Origin: Brienomyrus brachyistius
Lineage: Eukaryota > Chordata > Actinopteri > Osteoglossiformes > Mormyridae
DNA length: 64,000 bases
Reading direction: 5' to 3'
Assembly: GCF_023856365.1 (NCBI RefSeq)
Contig: NC_064556.1
Location: 1,130,001-1,194,000 of the forward strand
Shown: piece by piece, positions 59,101-64,000 of the stretch
Layout: every line of letters starts with the position of its first letter
Numbering within the stretch: the first letter of the stretch is position 1
Program-made: the position numbers and the translations under genes
Notes under the pieces: model-generated
Seen by the model: only the letters and a program-made list of their open reading frames with translations
Database searches by the model: none
What the model was told of the DNA's origin: nothing

Positions 59101-62100
59101 TGCATGCTCAATTCTTTATCGTCCATTAAAAACGGCTGTTGTGTATATGTAAGGGGGTGGGAAGTCTATTTGTCTACCAGATTTAATGTTAGTGGCCACT
59201 GACTGGCTCCGTGTTAATTATTTAACTGTTGGAAGCCTGGTGATAATCAGCCTTAAGACTTATATTTAGCCATGACCCTGAGAGTATAAAGCAGAAATGT
59301 TCCTTAAAGGCAGTGAGTATTCAAAACATTAATAATTCAGTGCAGGAGAAAATAACCTGTGTCTAACTAGGCTCTTTTCTATGGAAGAAATAGCTAAATC
59401 ACAAACAATGTACCTACAAAGAGGGTGAACACCCTGACGTTATGGCCGCATATTTGATAAAAATGTCATGTTTCAACTGCTGTCCTGTTCTTCACTTTAC
59501 AAACTGTGGCGCCACAGTCCGTTAACTCTCGAAAAAAATTAAGAAAATTCAGTTCAGAAGCAGTCTGTCATGACCTGCTCATTCGATCCTCCTGTGTGCC
59601 ACGCCCCCTCATCATCTTCATGTGACAGCCCGATTGTCACCAGCTGTCCTGCGTTTCCGTCATTAAGCCCCGTGTATTTAAGTCTGCGTTCAAGGCTGTT
59701 TCCCCAGTCCGGTCATTAATGCTGCTGTGCTTTGGAGTGTTACCCCGTAATAAACCCCATTTATTCGTATCCACGGCTTCCTTCACCTACTTCCTTGTAT
59801 CCGATGTGACACAGTCCATCTTTCCTTTGTACTGTGAAACTTCACTAATATAATCAAAAGTTGCACCACAAAAACATATTCCTGTCCAATGCTGTTGGAA
59901 AGTATAACAGAACACCAAAATTGTTCAACACTACATTACAATCTTCTGTCACAAAATTTTAGGCTCTTCCTTGTCGATATCCATGACATGTTTCCTGTAT
60001 ATGCAAAGCACGCAGCTTGACATGAGAACTGGGCATGTCTGTGTCCACAAACGCAGTGCGGATGCATGACTGTTGCTCGTTGCTCGTGCACGGAGAAGTA
60101 TAAAGGTAAAAAAATATGCTTAAACGTTCTTCACACTTATGCATAATTACTAAAATTGCAGGATTTTGTTATATGAAGCCAGAAATCAATTATTATTATA
60201 ATTTTCCATCTTTAATGTAACCTTGCAACCAACGAAATTTAAGAGTAAAACTTAAAACCCTGTGAACATTACAGTACCTGTTATTAAAGGCTGTGCAGAC
60301 TTAAAACCCTGTGAACATTACAGTACCTGTTATTAAAGGCTGTGCAGGCTTATGTAACCGCATGTGTTTGTTTTGAATGAACAGTCCCATTATAGGTCGA
60401 AAAGTTTCATAAGATTTCTTGATTTCAGGCTTTATATCAGAAAATACTGCAATGTCAATAAGGCTGAAGACGTCTTATATCCACTGTACTGTAGTTTTAC
60501 ATTGCAGCATAATTTTATTTGTAAATATGTATGTAACCGAATCCAACATGATAAAATGAATACAACCAACCTTAGGGAGCAAGTCTATGCTGTAGGTACT
60601 TACGGGAATGAAGATCTTCACAAGCCAGGGGTGTCTTCGGCGTGATGTAACCTCCCCATAAGTTCTGTGGAGGCCACACAGGCCCACAGTATTCCCTTCG
60701 TCTGTGGGCAATGAAAGGTTAATTAGCACCGCCTATCACCACAAATAGCAAAAAATATTCAAGGTGTTGTGAAAGAAGCGAAAGGCTGAACAGCCAAGTC
60801 CAGGTTTCACACAAACAAACAATGGTTAAGTAATTAATAAAGAAAATCAGCAAACAAACAAATGCATTCAAAGCTGGTATAAGGTAGTAAGGTCAAGGAA
60901 AGCGACTTGGATGCAGGAAAAGGAAGCTACAATGAGAAAATGTAATTCAATATAATTCAAATGTAAATTTGAAAAGCAGAAAATCTCAAGGCACCGATCA
61001 TTTTGTCAAACGTTTCTTCCAAAGATTTCAGGTCCTGTAGTTTAAAGAAATGTGTCTCCTGCTCCTTTTTAGACGCCAGCTGCTGCAGTGCTGCCGTGTC
61101 GGCCTCAAGACCCACGCCGAACGCATAGATATCTGGGCGAGGAGAGGAAACACAGGCAGCAGATTATCCTCCAAAGTCCAACATATGATGCACTTTAAAT
61201 TCCTTCATTCTATTTAATCAAAATCACCAATCGTGCAGCACATCTGTCGTGACACTAACATCACTGGGTAAAACATTCTTAATGCATACAGTGTAAGTAA
61301 AAGCTGGCTTTATGTTCCTGTAGCTCCTTACCGGAGTGATCTTGCCTGTTCACAGTGTAAGTAAATGTTGGCTTTATGTTCCTATAGCTCCTTACCCAGG
61401 TGATCTTCCCCGTTTACAGTGTAAGTAAATGCTGGCTTCATGTTCCTGCAGCTCCTTACCCAGGTGATCTTCCTCGTTTACAGTGTAAGTAAATGCTGGC
61501 TTTATGCTCCTGTAGCTCCTTACCTAGGTGATCTTCCCTGTTTACAGTGTAAATAAATGCTGGCTTTATGTTCCTATAGCTCCTTACCCAGGTGATCTTC
61601 CTCGTTTACAGTGTAAGTAAATGCTGGCTTTATGCTCCTGTAGCTCCTTACCTAGGTGATCTTCCCTGTTTACAGTGTAAATAAATGCTGGCTTTATGTT
61701 CCTATAGCTCCTTACCCAGGTGATCTTCCCCGTTTACAGTGTAAGTAAATGCTGGCTTTATGTTCCTATAGCTCCTTACCCAGGTGATCTCCCTCGTTTA
61801 CAGTGTAAGTAAATGCTGGCTTTATGTTCCTGTAGCTCCTTACCCAGGTGATCTTCCCCGTTTACAGTGTAAGTAAATGCTGGCTTTATGTTCCTGTAGC
61901 TCCTTACCCAGGTGATCTTCCCCGTTTACAGTGTAAATAAATGCTGGCTTTATGTTCCTATAGCTCCTTACCCAGGTGATCTTCCCCGTTTACAGTGTAA
62001 GTAAATGCTGGCTTCATGTTCCTGCAGCTCCTTACCCAGGTGATCTTCCCCGTTTACAGTGTAAGTAAATGTTGGCTTTATGTTCCTGTAGCTCCTTACT

Positions 62101-63886
62101 GAGGTGATCTTCCCCATTTGCAGTGTAAGTAAATGCTGGCTTCATGTTCCTGCAGCTCCTTACCCAGGTGATCTTCCCCGTTTACAGTGTAAGTAAATGT
62201 TGGCTTTATGTTCCTGTAGCTCCTTACCCAGGTGATCTTCCCTGTTTACAGTGTAAGTAAATGCTGGCTTTATGTTCCTGCAGCTCCTTACCCAGGTGAT
62301 CGTCCCCGTTTACAGTGTAAGTAAATGCTGGCTTCATGTTCCTGCAGCTCCTTACCGAGGTGATCTTCCCCATTTGCAGTGTAAGTAAATGCTGGCTTTA
62401 TATTCCTATAGCTCCTTACCCAGGTGATCTTCCCAGTCTGCTCCGACCACGGAATGCATAAATGCCTGGATTTGGTTCACGACGTCTTTAGGTCTCCCCC
62501 CCATGTTGGCAATGCCTGTGGAAATGAAGCAGACACTAGAGAACAAACCAACCATGTGAGCATTTACAAGCCTTATTCAAATAAAGTCACTCAATTTGCA
62601 AAGGGCGGGGGGGATGAAAGACATTTCTGTTGCTCAAAGTATTCAAAAGTTACAGTGTTGTCAACTTTCGTCAGCTGGCGGGAGTGAGATTTTCAATTTT
62701 CAAGTCTGCACACACATGCACACGCATTTACATGTATGTAACAGTTTTATTACCTTGTAAACAGTTTGCAGGGTGTGCACTTCTGATGCTGGTAATTTTA
62801 GGTTTATAATGGAATAATATAGATTTGATATGAGATTTCTTGTGTGAAGTCAGAACGTGTCAGTGTTGGCGAGCCTGAGAGTTATCACAAACATGTGACT
62901 TCCTTTGTTCCTCCTCGCCGCTTAGACAGGCAGCTGTCTAAGGTTTCTGATATGAATGAGGACGCTTACAAGCACAAAGCGTACCGGTGAAAGGCTGGCT
63001 GACATCAGAGAAGGTGTGTGACAGGCATAAGAGAAAGTGTGTGACAGACATCAGAGAAGGTGTGTGACAGGCATCAGAGAAGGTGTGTGACAGGCATCGG
63101 AGAAGGTGTGTGACAGGCATCGGAGAAGGTGTGTGACAGGCATCGGAGAAGGTGTGTGACAGGCATCAGAGAAGGTGTGTGACAGACATCAGAGAAGGTG
63201 TGTGACAGACATCAGAGAAGGTGTGTGACAGGCATAAGAGAAGTTGTGTGACAGACATCAGAGAAGGTGTGTGACAGGCATCAGAGAAGGTGTGTGACAG
63301 GCATCAGAGAAGGTGTGTGACAGGCATCAGAGAAGGTGTGTGACAGACATCAGAGAAGGTGTGTGACAGGCATCAGAGAAGGTGTGTGACAGACATCAGA
63401 GAAGGTGTGTGACAGACATCAGAGAAGGTGTGTGACAGACATCAGAGAAGGTGTGTGACAGACATCAGAGAAGGTGTGTGACAGACATCAGAGAAGGTGT
63501 GTGCTTGTCTACTCTTTCTGGAAGACCTACAGTCGGATTAGCTAAATAGAAAGTGTGTATTTTTATAAAGAACGCATTTCGCAAAAAATTATTTAATAGT
63601 TAATGAAATGAATTTGATATGAAAGTGAAAAATGAGATCTTGTCATATTTATCATTTTAATTGAGTAGCAGAAGCACTTTTCTTCGTGCGTCCTGACCCC
63701 GGCGTGAATTAAACGTGATCTTTTGATCGGCACTTAGCTGTCGGTTAATGTTACCATCAGTGAAGATGATGATGACGTTCCGGACGTCCTTGTACCCCTT
63801 TTCATTTCGAGTTTTCATGACGCTCATCTTCTCATAGATTTTGTTGAAGACCAAAGCTATGTTGGTTCCTGACTTATCTCCTTTAG
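56121..63886 (-). CDS. cfb: Complement factor B/C2-like serine protease, 3' eleven exons, partial
   Basis: Secreted zymogen of the complement C3/C5 convertase. Exons (minus): 63755-63886, 62420-62515, 60995-61132, 60604-60701, 58749-58875, 58344-58494, 57477-57553, 57272-57363, 56596-56725, 56439-56488, 56121-56291. They sum to 1262 nt in one frame (419 aa visible). The first three encode the VWA 3' part ([47 protein letters not shown]). The rest is the trypsin-like domain: His in FILTAAHCF, Asp in [11 protein letters not shown], Ser in GDSGGALYV, and the Bf/C2-specific end [12 protein letters not shown] and [15 protein letters not shown]. The triad is intact. The signal peptide, CCP modules and VWA start lie beyond base 64000. 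C2 cannot be excluded, but [20 protein letters not shown] favours factor B. Confidence 0.93.
56439..58875 (-). CDS. cfb: cfb serine protease core exons
   Basis: The catalytic residues fall on three exons: His on 58749-58875, Asp on 58344-58494 and Ser on the 50-bp exon 56439-56488. Exons 57477-57553 ([18 protein letters not shown]) and 57272-57363 carry the long surface loops particular to factor B/C2. Exon 56596-56725 has [13 protein letters not shown]. This layout, with all junction phases compatible, indicates a functional protease. Confidence 0.9.
57865..58190. repeat. (GATTCY)n hexanucleotide array in a cfb intron
   Basis: Repeats of GATTCT, GATTCC and GATTAT. They produce an artefactual Ile/Pro/Met open frame on the plus strand. 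Confidence 0.95.
58876..60603. other. cfb intron, mostly unique DNA with a solo LTR and a short duplication
   Basis: Contains the solo LTR at 59566-59811 and a 49-bp tandem duplication at about 60250-60348 (ACCCTGTGAACATTACAGTA in both copies). No exon-like segment was recognised elsewhere. Confidence 0.6.
59566..59811 (+). mobile_element. Solo LTR, 246 bp, with 5-bp target duplication
   Basis: Starts TGTCATGACCTGCTCATT and ends CCGATGTGACA (TG...CA). Flanked by CAGTC at 59561-59565 and 59812-59816. It contains CCACGCCCCCTCATC, GTGTATTTAAGTCTG and GTAATAAACCCC in the same order as the LTRs at 51769/54725, so it belongs to a related family in opposite orientation. A single LTR with an intact duplication indicates LTR-LTR recombination. 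Confidence 0.88.
61270..62419. repeat. 64-bp minisatellite carrying repeated cfb exon end and 5' splice sites
   Basis: About 18 copies of CAGTGTAAGTAAATGCTGGC TTTATGTTCCTGTAGCTCCT TACCCAGGTGATCTTCCCCG TTTA (in blocks). Read on the minus strand each unit holds GGAAGATCACCTGG|gtaagg, identical to the last bases and donor of the cfb exon 62420-62515, to which the array is joined without a break. Confidence 0.95.
62660..62830 (+). mobile_element. Second copy of the repeat tail seen at 21545
   Basis: Shares ACAGTTTTATTACCTTGTAA, a TGATGCTGGTAATTTTAG-type block and GGTTTATAATGGAATAATAT with 21545-21705. The tRNA-like head is not evident here. Confidence 0.55.
62995..63505. repeat. 23-bp minisatellite in a cfb intron, about 22 copies
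   Basis: Unit GTGTGTGACAGGCATCAGAG AAG with AGACATC and GCATAAG variants. It lies between the first two visible cfb exons. Confidence 0.95.
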
Positions 63887-64000
63887 CTGTCAGAGTGACA
63901 CAAGCCCAGAGTGTTAAGCTAGAGCTGAACAAAACATAGGCTTCAGGGCAGAGTCTGCCCCCCCCCCCCCCTCGAGTCCAAGGCTCTGCATCCACACGCT
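63887..64000. other. Window edge, cfb intron
   Basis: Only a G/C homopolymer (63957-63971) is notable. No exon was recognised before the window ends. Confidence 0.5.

Noticed and set aside
61270..63505. CRISPR-like regular repeats
   Set aside because: These are head-to-tail minisatellites without unique spacers in a vertebrate genome.

Overview
The window is vertebrate nuclear DNA, almost certainly from a ray-finned (teleost) fish. It holds small exons with GT-AG introns, dense minisatellites, hAT-type MITEs, tRNA-derived SINE-like repeats, an L1/Tx1-clade LINE fragment and a Gypsy-like LTR element. There is no bacterial-style gene organisation. Most long open frames lie inside tandem repeats and are not genes.

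Four protein genes can be built exon by exon. (1) pacs1, minus strand, 367-12382: the first four coding exons, with the rest of the gene beyond the left edge. (2) capn1-like calpain, plus strand, 26729-39748: 21 coding exons, 704 codons, catalytic Cys/His/Asn and the PEF EF-hands intact. (3) bbs1, minus strand, 40583-49001: complete, 17 coding exons, 588 codons, tail to tail with capn1. (4) A complement factor B/C2-like gene (cfb), minus strand, 56121-63886: the VWA 3' part and the whole serine protease domain, with the 5' part (complement control modules, start of the VWA domain) beyond the right edge.

Layout: pacs1 intron 1 (1573-12227) and the pacs1-capn1 intergenic region (12383-26728) hold only repeats, a CpG-rich pacs1 promoter and unrecognised sequence. 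Between bbs1 and cfb (about 49400-55860) lies a degraded LINE. Its 3' region carries a 47-bp minisatellite, and into that a complete 3253-bp LTR element has inserted (identical 297-bp LTRs, 5-bp target duplication). The element encodes a proline-rich repeat protein and no visible pol. A solo LTR of similar design sits in a cfb intron.

The genes do not form a pathway: PACS1 sorts membrane cargo, calpain-1 is a Ca2+-dependent protease, BBS1 is a BBSome subunit for ciliary traffic, and factor B is the alternative-pathway complement protease. PACS1, CAPN1 and BBS1 all lie on human 11q13, so this is an old linkage block; factor B beside it is not the human arrangement.

The most unusual signal is that several minisatellites begin or end at exon borders and multiply splice-site sequence. 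The clearest case is in cfb, where the last ~14 exon bases plus the 5' splice site are repeated about 18 times. pacs1 exon 4 and capn1 exon 12 show related cases, and bbs1 intron 2 is almost entirely a 66-bp array with higher-order structure.
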